DNA from: G965207045 sp965207045 | GTDB lineage: Bacteria; Pseudomonadota; Alphaproteobacteria; Rickettsiales; Anaplasmataceae | Direction: 5' to 3' | NCBI GenBank assembly: GCA_965207045.1 | Contig: OZ242261.1 | Coordinates: forward strand, 558,001-622,000 | DNA: 64,000 bases | Part shown: one piece after another, positions 1 through 7,658 of the stretch | How positions within the stretch are numbered: the stretch's first letter is position 1 | How the letters are laid out: every line of letters begins with the position of its first letter | Position numbers and translations under genes: made by a program | The notes under the pieces: model-generated | Database searches by the model: none | Seen by the model: only the letters and a program-made list of their open reading frames with translations | Told to the model about the DNA's origin: nothing

Positions 1-797
1 CGTTCGGCAGCAGGCTTGGCTTTGCCCGCAATTTTCTGCATGAGGCGGCCAAGATGGGGTTCTTCCATCAGATCAAGACGACCGGAGCGATCCTTGGCCG
101 GGTATCCGGCATCATTGATGGTGTGGCAGATAAAGGCGCGGAATGACTTGCCTTCGGGGCTTGTCATCTCGGTCATGGTGATGACCTGATCGACAATGCC
201 GGGAAGTTCTAATGCAGTTTTGCTGCCTTCAATTTGCGGCTGGAAGAAACGGCGATTAAAGTCGTCGATCTTTTCGTCCAAGATGCCGACAAACCAGATA
301 TTCTTGCCGCGTGTGTGTTGGAGATGCGTAAGCCACGCAATCATTTCCTGCCCATGCAGGCCGTATGCGCCGCGTGTGTCGGGTTTGCCTGTTTTGTCAG
401 AAAATGCCTGTGGCTGGCCCTTGCACCAGTTGAAACACAAGCGTCCGGCAACGGTGATACTGTCGATGAAGATTGTGTCGTATTTATCTAGCGCTCCGGC
501 ATCACCATACTTGGCGGTGACGGCATCATAATGGGCTTGGCTGTATGGCTGCTCATCACGCAGAGCCGGATTCGGACCGCCAATAAAGGCTGCAATATCA
601 CGGCAGTCCTGCCATGTGCGCGGACGGATGGTATCGCCTTGCCAACCTTCGATGGCCAGATCATCCAGTGTTGCCTCATGTATTGGTTTGGTTGTGTCTT
701 CTTCTATGGCACCAAGCGCCGGAATTTGAATAAATGCCGGAACATATTTGGCGTAAAGACTGTCTTTAATCAGCTTTTGTAACGATGGTTTAAACAT
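1..797 (-). CDS. Phage/ICE-type ATPase-like protein, 3' end cut by window edge
   Basis: An open frame starts with ATG at 797, preceded by AAGGAGG, and runs without a stop to the window edge, giving about 265 residues so far. The middle has a hydrophobic beta strand ending in acidic and Ser residues (KYDTIFIDSITVAGRL), which resembles a Walker B strand, then conserved-looking blocks with RGAYGLHGQEM, WFVGILDEK and ELPGIVDQV. This pattern recalls the AAA/RecA-like (Sak-type) ATPases of alphaproteobacterial prophages. I see no P-loop GxxxxGK[ST] after the chosen start, so ATPase activity is doubtful and the N-terminus may be lost. It follows the sigma-like gene on the same strand and belongs to the GC-rich element. 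The assignment is by pattern only. Confidence 0.6.
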   Translation of the reverse strand, partial: MFKPSLQKLIKDSLYAKYVPAFIQIPALGAIEEDTTKPIHEATLDDLAIEGWQGDTIRPRTWQDCRDIAAFIGGPNPALRDEQPYSQAHYDAVTAKYGDAGALDKYDTIFIDSITVAGRLCFNWCKGQPQAFSDKTGKPDTRGAYGLHGQEMIAWLTHLQHTRGKNIWFVGILDEKIDDFNRRFFQPQIEGSKTALELPGIVDQVITMTEMTSPEGKSFRAFICHTINDAGYPAKDRSGRLDLMEEPHLGRLMQKIAGKAKPAAE

Positions 798-946
798 GAA
801 ACCTCCTTGATTTCGTGGGTTAAAATTTGCTCTTTGGTCGTGTCGTTTCGGCTGCCGGGTTCTGACGCCGCCCAAAGAGCAAAGCGGTCGTGGTATTTCC
901 TTGTGGGGTCTTGTATTTCCGCGAGAACCCGGCATGTTTTCTTGCC

Positions 947-995
947 TTCAAGGAGTTACTTACCGAGAGGACTCAAAAACTGTCGGCGGCTCAGT
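947..995. repeat. Imperfect direct repeat, copy 1 (partner at 4391-4436)
   Basis: This 49-base stretch matches 4391-4436 closely. Both begin TTCAAGGAGTTACTTAC and end CTGTCGGC..GCTCAGT, with a 3-base length difference and a few substitutions between. This copy overlaps the last codons of the sigma-like gene and lies upstream of the ATPase-like gene on the minus strand. The other copy lies just upstream of the first gene of the recombinase operon, also on the minus strand. A shared promoter/leader or a recombination scar are both possible. Confidence 0.75.
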
Positions 996-1539
996 GCAGA
1001 TATTCCGCAAAGCCACGCTCCTTCAGCGATCCGCGAAGTTCGGACAGCGTCCCGTAAAGGGTCGAGCGTGGGGTTTTGGTTTTGCGTGAGATTTCACTGA
1101 TGCTGAGCGTCCGCAGATCAACCAGCAGCAACACCAGATGCGGCGGCATCTGCTGAACAGCTTGTTCAAGGTCAATTTGAAGGTCGCGGCTGGTCAGGTC
1201 TTCGGTTGCGGGATCAGGCAAGGCGTTGTCTTCGCCGTCCTTATCCTCAAGCCATGCATCAAGTGAGAAATCACTGATGCCGGACCCACGTTTTTGTGCG
1301 CGGGCTGCTTCAATCAAGCTGGCGCATTTGTGGTTGAGGATGCGGTCAACAAAGGTCGACCATTTTGCTTTTTCGGGATCATAAGCCTGCTTGCGGGATA
1401 AATAATCCAGCATCAGTTCTTGCTCGAGGTCCTCGACTTCTACGCCATGGATGGCAGAGTGTCGCATCAGGCTGCGTGCGTGATAACGGACTTGGTTTAC
1501 GACATAAGGATCAATTCCTTGGTACTTGTTTTTGCTCAT
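991..1539 (-). CDS. Small sigma-70-like / HTH regulator of the mobile element
   Basis: The product has about 182 residues from the ATG at 1539, chosen because GGAG lies about 9 bases upstream; a longer in-frame start at 1566 lacks this. The N-terminal half (ARSLMRHSAIHGVEVEDLEQELMLDYL and the following KWSTFVDRILNHKC) resembles sigma-70 region 2. The C-terminal half (TLSISEISRKTKTPRSTLYGTLSELRGSL) is a helix-turn-helix like region 4. Such ECF-like proteins occur in alphaproteobacterial phage-like islands and may direct transcription of element genes. It is downstream of the recombinase operon and separated from it by a terminator hairpin. The sigma-like fold is inferred from pattern; the target promoter is unknown. 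Confidence 0.6.
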   Translation of the reverse strand: MSKNKYQGIDPYVVNQVRYHARSLMRHSAIHGVEVEDLEQELMLDYLSRKQAYDPEKAKWSTFVDRILNHKCASLIEAARAQKRGSGISDFSLDAWLEDKDGEDNALPDPATEDLTSRDLQIDLEQAVQQMPPHLVLLLVDLRTLSISEISRKTKTPRSTLYGTLSELRGSLKERGFAEYLH

Positions 1540-1646
1540 GGTTTTCGTCTCCAGGTTAGCCGCCACGCGGGCGGGTCAACTGGGACTGGCGAAAACTCAC
1601 TAGAGGCCCTGAAAATCGGTGCGTTACTCAGGGTGCAAAAACGAAA

Positions 1647-1669
1647 AAAGCCCCGACATGCGGGGCTTT
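1647..1669 (-). terminator. Rho-independent terminator after the recombinase operon
   Basis: AAAGCCCC (1647-1654) and GGGGCTTT (1662-1669) form a perfect 8-bp stem with a 7-base loop. Read on the minus strand the stem is followed by a T-rich tract, so it would end transcription coming from the recombinase genes before the sigma-like gene. Confidence 0.8.
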
Positions 1670-1732
1670 GGTGGGGGTAAATTTTTTTGAAAAAACTTTC
1701 AGGGTGGTCGGTGAAATTTCACCGAAGCCGGA

Positions 1733-2143
1733 TTAAGCAAATCCAAAATGCTTTAATTGCTCGTCCCAAATATCGGGAAATGGGGTTTGCATATCCTGCA
1801 GGCTCAACTGGCGCGGCTGCGTACCATCCAAAATGGCTTTTTTAATCTGGGGGGCGAGTTGATTGAGGCGCAGTATCCGCGACATATAAGAGGAATTGAT
1901 CTGGCGTTGGCGTGACATGTCATCGATGGATTTATAGCGCCCCGTATCAAGCAGGTTTTGCCAGTAATAGGCTTTGGCCAAGGCCGTTACGAGTGTTTCG
2001 TCTTGTTTGGGGGCTTCTTGGGGCGGGGTCATTTGATAGCCTTCGGGCAAAATGATCATTTTTTTGCCACCGCATTTCTTGATCCGCATTGGCACCCGGA
2101 TTGAAATGGTGTTGTTTGCCATCATTTTTACGCATTTATCCAT
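1733..2143 (-). CDS. Recombinase-associated small DNA-binding-like protein
   Basis: The product has 136 residues. GGAGGAG lies just before the ATG at 2143. The start overlaps the last 16 bases of the serine recombinase gene, so the two are probably translationally coupled. The C-terminal two thirds (YWQNLLDTGRYKSIDDMSRQ, then SSYMSRILRLNQLAPQIKKAILDG) look like the helix-turn-helix of ParB/KorB-type proteins, with a typical RILRLNQLAP recognition segment. Small genes of this kind often follow large serine recombinases in Alphaproteobacteria. It may be an accessory directionality or regulatory factor, but that role is inferred only from position and the HTH. Confidence 0.65.
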   Translation of the reverse strand: MDKCVKMMANNTISIRVPMRIKKCGGKKMIILPEGYQMTPPQEAPKQDETLVTALAKAYYWQNLLDTGRYKSIDDMSRQRQINSSYMSRILRLNQLAPQIKKAILDGTQPRQLSLQDMQTPFPDIWDEQLKHFGFA

Positions 2144-3513
2144 GCTTGCTCCTCCAGTTTTTTGGTTGAAATGCCTTGCAGCCGCTTGTCCTGCTCATCC
2201 AACTCTCGGGCCAGACTATCCATGCCTGCAGCCCTGATCCGGATGTCGACAAATTCATAATTGACGATGACTTTTTCAATCATCAGCTCAAGGATGCGTT
2301 GTTTTTCCGCTGGATAGAGTTCTTTCCAGATTGGGACGATGTCATTTAGGTTGCTGTAAACCTCATGCTCCGTGATGGTCTCATCCTCTTTTTGTGCTTC
2401 GCGCCACGTTTCCATGATCATCTCCGGCGAGGCAAAAACAGCTTGAAGCTGATTCAATATCAATGCCTCCATTTCATTGGCGCTGACATTGCGAACCTTG
2501 CAATCTGGGTTGATGCCTTTGCGATAGTGTTCACAGGTGTAATAGCGATAAAGCCTGCCACCTTTTTTACGGGTATGGCTTGCCACCAATCCGCATTCAC
2601 ATTCACCGCACTTTAAAAGCCCCATCAAAATGGCTTTGGTTTTTTTTCGCGTGACTGCACCTCGGTTGATGGTGTTTTCTTTCATGGTGGCGCGGACTTT
2701 ATTCCACGTATCCATATCAATGATGGCTGGATGGCGACCTTCATATATTTTGTCTTTATGTTTGATCTTGCCGATATAGATGGGGTTTTGCAGAATCTTA
2801 TAAAGACCGCCTTTATCCAGTGCCTTGCCGCCGATAACACGTCCATTCTTGGTTGTGCGCTTCTTGCTTAACACCCCCATGCGCGGCAACATTTTTGCCA
2901 TTTCCGTTGGTGACTTGGTCATCAAAAACAAATCGAATATTTTGCGGATGCCCTCAGCTTCATCAGGCTCAATCACAAGCTCCCGGTTTTTCACCACATA
3001 GCCCATGGGCGTGACACCGCCCATCCACATGCCTTTGCGTTTGGAGGCAGCCAATTTATCGCGGATGCGTTCGCCAATCACCTCACGCTCAAACTGGGCG
3101 AAGCTGAGCAGGATGTTCAGCGTCAATCGACCCATCGATGTCGTGGTGTTGAATTGCTGAGTAACAGAGACAAAAGACACATTATGCGCGTCAAAAAGAT
3201 CAACCAATTTGGCAAAATCAGCCAATGAACGTGATAAGCGGTCAACCTTGTACACAACGACCGTATCAATTAGGCCGCTTTTGATATCATCCATCAGGCG
3301 CTTTAAGGCCGGGCGATCCATATTGCCGCCTGTAAAACCGCCATCATCATAATTATCGGGAAGTTGGAACCAGCCTTCGTGTTTTTGTGAGGCAATGTAG
3401 GACTCACAAGCCTCGCGCTGAGCATCAAGGCTGTTGAACTCCATGTCCAAGCCTTCCTCGGTGGATTTGCGCGTATAGATCGCGCAGCGTTTTTTCGGTG
3501 TGGTTGTGCTCAA
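2128..3513 (-). CDS. Multidomain serine recombinase
   Basis: The product has 461 residues and starts with TTG at 3513, with AGGAGG 6 bases upstream and no competing ATG. Domains in order are an N-terminal resolvase domain (about 8-150) with catalytic Ser17 in YTRKSTEEG, arginines in the VYKVDRLSRSL block and GRLTLNILLSFAQFEREVIGERIRDK; a recombinase domain (about 165-280); and a zinc-ribbon/coiled region with CGECECG and a later Cys-His-Cys cluster (about 298-345). The protein cuts and rejoins DNA through a Ser-DNA link and is the likely integrase/excisionase of this element. The TTGA overlap with the upstream DUF2924 gene and the overlap with the downstream gene show a tight operon. It appears intact. 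Confidence 0.93.
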   Translation of the reverse strand: MSTTTPKKRCAIYTRKSTEEGLDMEFNSLDAQREACESYIASQKHEGWFQLPDNYDDGGFTGGNMDRPALKRLMDDIKSGLIDTVVVYKVDRLSRSLADFAKLVDLFDAHNVSFVSVTQQFNTTTSMGRLTLNILLSFAQFEREVIGERIRDKLAASKRKGMWMGGVTPMGYVVKNRELVIEPDEAEGIRKIFDLFLMTKSPTEMAKMLPRMGVLSKKRTTKNGRVIGGKALDKGGLYKILQNPIYIGKIKHKDKIYEGRHPAIIDMDTWNKVRATMKENTINRGAVTRKKTKAILMGLLKCGECECGLVASHTRKKGGRLYRYYTCEHYRKGINPDCKVRNVSANEMEALILNQLQAVFASPEMIMETWREAQKEDETITEHEVYSNLNDIVPIWKELYPAEKQRILELMIEKVIVNYEFVDIRIRAAGMDSLARELDEQDKRLQGISTKKLEEQAWINA

Positions 3514-3977
3514 TGTTTACCTCCTTGTGCTTTGTTGTTTAATCCGAAGAAGGCAGGTCCTGACCAGTTGCTGCCTGTTATGGCCAGCGCGACTTTGGAC
3601 AAGCTCTTGTATAAACAGCCTGCATATTCATAACCTTCTTCTAAAATGGTGACCTGATATTCGATGCCCTTATATTCCCGGACCAATTTGGTGCCGGGTA
3701 TGGGGCGCTGATAGTTTGTCTTGCGCTTTTGTTTGCCGCTCTTGCCGGAGCCGAATAAATCCATAGCTTGCTGTTCAATACGGTTCTCGATTTGAGGGTC
3801 AGCGCCGTAAGCAAGCTCCTGCAGGCGATAGGCCAGTTTGCGGACAATGTGGCTCTTGTTGCCCCGAAAATAATTGGCGGGTGGTTCGTCTTGATATACA
3901 TCGCGCCATAATGTCTTTAGGTCTGACAAAGGCATATTTGGGAGCGCGGCCACACGCGCCAGAAGTGTTTTATCCAT
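3510..3977 (-). CDS. DUF2924 family protein
   Basis: The product has 155 residues and starts at ATG 3977 after AGGAGGTGAAGA. The sequence fits DUF2924: an N-terminal LPNMPLSDLKTLWRDVYQDEPP with NYFRGNKSHIVRKLAYRLQELAYG, then a basic linker and the closing block PGTKLVREYKGIEYQVTIL..GYEY..YKSLSKVALAITGSNWSGPAFFGL. Members are commonly found directly upstream of multidomain serine recombinases in alphaproteobacterial islands, as here, where the genes overlap by 4 bases. Biochemical function is not known; a DNA-binding or recombination helper role is inferred from the association. Confidence 0.85.
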   Translation of the reverse strand: MDKTLLARVAALPNMPLSDLKTLWRDVYQDEPPANYFRGNKSHIVRKLAYRLQELAYGADPQIENRIEQQAMDLFGSGKSGKQKRKTNYQRPIPGTKLVREYKGIEYQVTILEEGYEYAGCLYKSLSKVALAITGSNWSGPAFFGLNNKAQGGKH

Positions 3978-4158
3978 TCTTCACCTCCTGCGATTCTACT
4001 TTTTTCTTTTGCTTCAAGCGGAGGCGTTGCCAGCCCAAGCCGACAATATGGGCGACCTCCTTTTGCCGATCTGCATCGGACACAAGTCCAGCAGGAAGCT
4101 GGCCCAACTTGATTTGTAATCGCTCTCTTTCGGTGAGCTCTTTGTTCTCATGACTCAT
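3970..4158 (-). CDS. Small unknown protein, paralogue of the gene at 4148-4360
   Basis: The product has 62 residues from the ATG at 4158, chosen because AAGGAGTTCCTG precedes it; an in-frame ATG at 4197 would add 13 residues inside the upstream gene. The core DADRQKEVAHIVGLGWQRLRLKQKK aligns with ERDRRTEVARLLALGILRRKIRLNRQKE of the upstream neighbour, showing duplication. It ends with a basic, Lys-rich tail. It overlaps the genes on both sides, so it belongs to the recombinase operon. I do not recognise the family; small size and basic character would suit a nucleic-acid-binding helper. Confidence 0.6.
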   Translation of the reverse strand: MSHENKELTERERLQIKLGQLPAGLVSDADRQKEVAHIVGLGWQRLRLKQKKKVESQEVKNG

Positions 4159-4360
4159 CAGGAACTCCTTGGTTTTTTGGTTCTTCGTCATGGGCATGAA
4201 CGCTTGGAAAAACTTGTAAGTCCAATGAATTAGAGGGATGTGTTGCTTCTTTTTGACGGTTCAGGCGAATCTTGCGGCGCAGGATGCCAAGCGCCAGCAA
4301 ACGCGCCACTTCGGTGCGGCGATCTCGTTCATTTATTAGGTTTGGGGAAAGTGAAGACAT
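4148..4360 (-). CDS. Small unknown protein, first gene of the recombinase operon
   Basis: The product has 70 residues. AAGGAGG lies shortly before the ATG at 4360. The segment NERDRRTEVARLLALGILRRKIRLNRQKE is similar to the product of the next gene (3970-4158). The C-terminal 30 residues are acidic and differ. It opens a five-gene chain of overlapping genes that ends at 1733. The repeat copy at 4391-4436 lies directly upstream and may contain its promoter or leader. Function is unknown. Confidence 0.6.
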   Translation of the reverse strand: MSSLSPNLINERDRRTEVARLLALGILRRKIRLNRQKEATHPSNSLDLQVFPSVHAHDEEPKNQGVPDES

Positions 4361-4390
4361 GGGCGTTCCTCCTTGAGAATTATTGCGTCG

Positions 4391-4436
4391 TTCAAGGAGT
4401 TACTTACTGAAATGACTTGAAAACTGTCGGCTCAGT
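4391..4436. repeat. Imperfect direct repeat, copy 2 (partner at 947-995)
   Basis: This matches 947-995, sharing TTCAAGGAGTTACTTAC at one end and CTGTCGGC..GCTCAGT at the other. It sits in the divergent region between the recombinase operon and the LexA-like gene, about 30 bases before the first start codon of the operon. The two copies bracket the whole recombinase module. Confidence 0.75.
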
Positions 4437-4455
4437 CAATGCTGTGCATTGAATC

Positions 4456-4504
4456 AAATTAGGCTTGTGAAAATAAAAAGCCTAATTTATATTATTATAT
4501 TAGG
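4456..4504 (+). promoter_or_regulatory. Promoter and putative operators of the LexA-like repressor gene
   Basis: A perfect 11-bp inverted repeat, AAATTAGGCTT (4456-4466) and AAGCCTAATTT (4478-4488), is followed by a third ATTAGG half-site (4499-4504). A promoter can be read across it: TTGTGA at 4465-4470, 17 bases, TATATT at 4488-4493. The start codon of the repressor is at 4531 with AAAGGA before it. Overlap of the repeats with both promoter boxes suggests autorepression. Operator function is inferred. Confidence 0.6.
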
Positions 4505-4530
4505 TTATTAGCCAAAATTGAAAGGATGCT

Positions 4531-5175
4531 ATGGAGCAACTGACCAACGCACAAAATACGTTATTACAGGCTATTGAACGCCTGAAACGTGCCATGGGGA
4601 TGTCACCCACGGTACAAGAGCTTGCTGTGGAATTGGGACTGAAAGCACCTAGTGTCTTTGAGGGGCTCAAGCGGCTGGAAGATAAAGGCTATATTCGCAG
4701 ACAGGCTCGTAAAGCGCGGTCTATCGAAATTCTTCGCGCACAAACACCAGATAAAACCAACCTGACGGCTGTTCCTGTTTTGGGGATGGTAGCAGCGGGT
4801 ACCCCGATTCTTGCCCAAGAAAACCGCATGGGTCAGGTCATGGTGCCAAACAGTGTTCTGCGTGGGAAGTGCTTTGCGCTTAAAGTGCAAGGTGACAGCA
4901 TGATTGATGCTGATATTTTCGAGGGGGATTATGTCGTCGTGCGCCAGCAACCGATTGCTGAAAACAGCGATATTGTTGTGGCCATGGTCGGCGAAGAAGC
5001 CACTGTAAAGCGGCTTAGCATTGAAGGGGAGCATATCGAACTGCGCCCTGAAAATCAGAAACTTAAACCCATCATCATAGGACAACAAGATGAACTTAAA
5101 ATAATTGGGAAGGTCTTACACGTCTGCTCGGGTGTTGACACCGAGGCCCTCCTAGAAAAAGCCAAAGGAGGATAA
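4531..5175 (+). CDS. LexA-family self-cleaving transcriptional repressor
   Basis: The product has 214 residues, normal for LexA. The N-terminal winged-helix DNA-binding domain (about 1-65) includes MGMSPTVQELAVELGL and GLKRLEDKGYIRR. The C-terminal S24 peptidase domain has the Ala89-Gly90 cleavage site in MVAAGTP, the nucleophile Ser123 in GDSM and Lys160 in GEEATVKRL. The protein should repress its own promoter (palindromes at 4456-4504) and be inactivated by RecA-stimulated self-cleavage after DNA damage, linking element genes to the SOS response. It is followed within 5 bases by the next gene, so the three genes to 7478 are one operon. It is probably element-borne rather than the host LexA, since it shares the GC-rich composition. 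Confidence 0.9.
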   Translation: MEQLTNAQNTLLQAIERLKRAMGMSPTVQELAVELGLKAPSVFEGLKRLEDKGYIRRQARKARSIEILRAQTPDKTNLTAVPVLGMVAAGTPILAQENRMGQVMVPNSVLRGKCFALKVQGDSMIDADIFEGDYVVVRQQPIAENSDIVVAMVGEEATVKRLSIEGEHIELRPENQKLKPIIIGQQDELKIIGKVLHVCSGVDTEALLEKAKGG

Positions 5176-5179
5176 CCAA

Positions 5180-6406
5180 ATGAGCACCTATAATTTACGA
5201 CGTTTTGCCCAACCAGATGTTTTGAAACACATCCAACAGGATAACCTGACCACTTTTTTAAAGCGGTATGAAGACTATTTGACTGGGCGCGGTTTCAGTT
5301 TTGAACTGAATGAAGATGGTGAGCTGGATTTTGAAGCGCTTTGCCAAGTATTGATGAACCCCTCAGAGGATATGGATATTGAGTTCGTTGAAGCCTTATT
5401 CTTTATTCAGGAAATGTCTGATGATGATCATTTTGAGGAGCTAAGCGAGCAAGCCGAGGCAAATAATATCGATACTCATGAGGATTCGACATCTGCTGAT
5501 TTGGCTTTAGCGTTATGGCTGTACGATCCAGAACTTTTGAAACGCCCTCATGCCGAAGTCATGATCCTCAAACCCAAATCCTTCATGTACTTCCAGTCAG
5601 ATCAAAAATCTCCCGATACGTTTGATCTTCCAAAACCAGATACCATGAGAACGCTTGAAGCTGATATGGACGCGTGGTTTTTGAAGAATAAACGGGGCAC
5701 AGGGTGTCGTATTTTGCCTGTCAGCGCTGATGATGAGGACAAGACTTACTTTCTTATTCGTCATGGCATGCCTTTTAAACGAGAAGGAAAAATGGAATCA
5801 GGTGAATCCAAAACCATTTTTTACCGACCAGAGTTTCATGATGTGATTGTCTATGATCGCGCCAATAATGAATTGGCTGTATTTAACAAGTCTGGCGCTA
5901 AGAAAGAGCGCACTATGTATCTGGATTTATTTAGCCAGCATCTTTTTCAACAATCTGATTATTTCCCCGGCGCAGAAAAATACACATTACAGCCACTGAT
6001 CGATAATGGCGTTGATGCTTTGGCTTGTGCTGATATTGATGGGCTGGAAGATATAAAGCTGGTTGAAATCCAACACCAGTTTCTTGGGCCGTATAATGAC
6101 AAGCAGACGCTACGCTCAAATGATGTGTTTGCGTCATTAGCTTCAAGAGACCGTGAATTTCCAAACTTTGGCAGATTGGTATCTGCCAGTTTTTCTGTGA
6201 AGTTTGAAAACGCCAAGCGTCCGCGCATGGTCAAGGTACGAACGCCGAATGTGGCCAATTTTGATCGCAAGGAAGATTCTCACCTGATTGAAACATGGTT
6301 GCGGAAACGTGGCTTTGTGAATGAACAAAAAGAGGAAGAAGACAACGTACAACCCGTAACGCATCAGGAGAGCCATGACGCCGTATCAATCGCCGCCATG
6401 GCGTAA
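5180..6406 (+). CDS. Unknown 408-residue protein in the lexA-like operon
   Basis: The start at 5180 follows GGAGG in the last codons of the LexA-like gene, only 4 bases after its stop. The product is acidic and soluble, with no signal peptide or membrane segment. The middle part (PDTMRTLEADMDAWFLKNKRGTGCRILPVSADDEDKTYFLIRHG) and the aromatic-rich C-terminal half look like a compact fold but match no family I can name. The gene overlaps the next one by 32 bases. Because it is cotranscribed with an SOS-type repressor, it may act in DNA-damage response or in control of the element; this is inference from position only. Confidence 0.75.
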   Translation: MSTYNLRRFAQPDVLKHIQQDNLTTFLKRYEDYLTGRGFSFELNEDGELDFEALCQVLMNPSEDMDIEFVEALFFIQEMSDDDHFEELSEQAEANNIDTHEDSTSADLALALWLYDPELLKRPHAEVMILKPKSFMYFQSDQKSPDTFDLPKPDTMRTLEADMDAWFLKNKRGTGCRILPVSADDEDKTYFLIRHGMPFKREGKMESGESKTIFYRPEFHDVIVYDRANNELAVFNKSGAKKERTMYLDLFSQHLFQQSDYFPGAEKYTLQPLIDNGVDALACADIDGLEDIKLVEIQHQFLGPYNDKQTLRSNDVFASLASRDREFPNFGRLVSASFSVKFENAKRPRMVKVRTPNVANFDRKEDSHLIETWLRKRGFVNEQKEEEDNVQPVTHQESHDAVSIAAMA

Positions 6407-7478
6407 ACTCACAGAGCTTTCTGGTGGAAAGGGCGTAAAAGCTGAATGGCAAGACTTTCCAGAAGAATTCCTCGCTATCACAAATGAGCAGGCATCTTCC
6501 GTTCCCTGTAATGGCCGAGCGGGCTGCTATATGAATGTCGTGCAGCATGGTCCGGGCGATATTGTTGGCATTTGCACATCTGACACCAAACAATGCGACC
6601 GCCGCACGCTTAACAAATCAGAACTGGCTCTGTATCGTATTGATCACAAAAAACTGGCCGCCAAAATTGCTAAGGCCATTGGTTTTGCCGAGCAACACGA
6701 AAAAATCACAGGCCATACCGCCCTTTGGAAATTTGGCGTACTCAATCCGCAAGCTGAACACAGCTTTCCCGTTTATTGCTTTTTGGGCCAGACATCCTCG
6801 CAGCTGGATAAGATCATCAATCAGCTTTGCATGGGCGATCAGACGTTTCTGTTGATTGCCGCCACCAGCAGTCTCATCAGCACTGCCAGCTCTGATGCGA
6901 GTAGCAGGTATAAATCTAAGCTGATCGGCATAGATGATGTGCTTGCTGTTGATGCTGCAGGTAAGGTCACGGCGAAAGACAGTGCTCAAACCATCGTCTC
7001 CAATTGGCTGGAAACAGTATTACCGAAATCAGCCAAGCCCAGTGAAGCTAATCAGCTGCTGCTGCCTCCGGGAACAACGTGGAAAGACATATCAATTACA
7101 TTTCTTGCTAGGGATGTTGTTTCGATTAAGTGTGGCGAAGAGACAGCCGTAAATTATGAACGCCTCCATATCCCGGGCATGTTTGTCGCTTCTCAGCGAG
7201 AGAAAAAGCCGTCTGACAAATGGTTCTTGTTAATGGCGTTTGCTCTTTGGGGGCCGGGGCTGAACCGCGAGAACCTGCGGACTTTATTTGGCCATGATGA
7301 TTGGAGCCGAATGAGGAAGCAAAAGTCGTTGCTAAGTAAATCTTTGAAGCAATTCTTTGGGCTTGATGATGAGCCGATTCCTTATAACAAGTCAGTGTAT
7401 GAGTACCAGCCAATCTTAATGATCCGGCAAGATACGAATTGCGATCTCAACGATTGGATCAGCGATATTCACCAGTAG
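6375..7478 (+). CDS. Unknown 367-residue protein, last gene of the lexA-like operon
   Basis: AGGAG precedes the ATG at 6375, which lies inside the end of the previous gene, suggesting translational coupling. Near the N-terminus is a Cys cluster (CNGRAGCYMN, then CTSDTKQC at about 68-75) that could bind a metal. The C-terminal region WSRMRKQKSLLSKSLKQFFGLDDEPIPYN could be a small DNA-binding segment. No known domain is recognised. The pair 5180/6375 has the composition of the mobile element and ends at a terminator at 7548. Function cannot be assigned. Confidence 0.75.
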   Translation: MTPYQSPPWRKLTELSGGKGVKAEWQDFPEEFLAITNEQASSVPCNGRAGCYMNVVQHGPGDIVGICTSDTKQCDRRTLNKSELALYRIDHKKLAAKIAKAIGFAEQHEKITGHTALWKFGVLNPQAEHSFPVYCFLGQTSSQLDKIINQLCMGDQTFLLIAATSSLISTASSDASSRYKSKLIGIDDVLAVDAAGKVTAKDSAQTIVSNWLETVLPKSAKPSEANQLLLPPGTTWKDISITFLARDVVSIKCGEETAVNYERLHIPGMFVASQREKKPSDKWFLLMAFALWGPGLNRENLRTLFGHDDWSRMRKQKSLLSKSLKQFFGLDDEPIPYNKSVYEYQPILMIRQDTNCDLNDWISDIHQ

Positions 7479-7547
7479 TCAATGACAGGCATAGACTGGT
7501 GCGAACTGGTCAATTGCTAAACCCTTGATTTCCCATGACTAAAAGCT

Positions 7548-7579
7548 CCGTACTTCGTTTTTCCAAGTACGGTGTTTTT
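7548..7579 (+). terminator. Rho-independent terminator of the lexA-like operon
   Basis: CCGTACTT (7548-7555) pairs with AAGTACGG (7565-7572), followed by TGTTTTT. It lies 70 bases after the stop of the last operon gene and on the correct strand. Confidence 0.8.
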
Positions 7580-7613
7580 CAGGAAAGGGGCATATATAGG
7601 AGGAAAATTAGAG

Positions 7614-7630
7614 AAAAACGGGGCGTTTTT
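7614..7630. terminator. Small bidirectional hairpin
   Basis: AAAAACG (7614-7620), GGG loop and CGTTTTT (7624-7630) form a 7-bp stem ending in a T run on both strands. It is a weak terminator candidate between the element and the tRNA gene. Confidence 0.4.
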
Positions 7631-7658
7631 ATAGAGAGGAAGTCAATTGCAAATAGCG

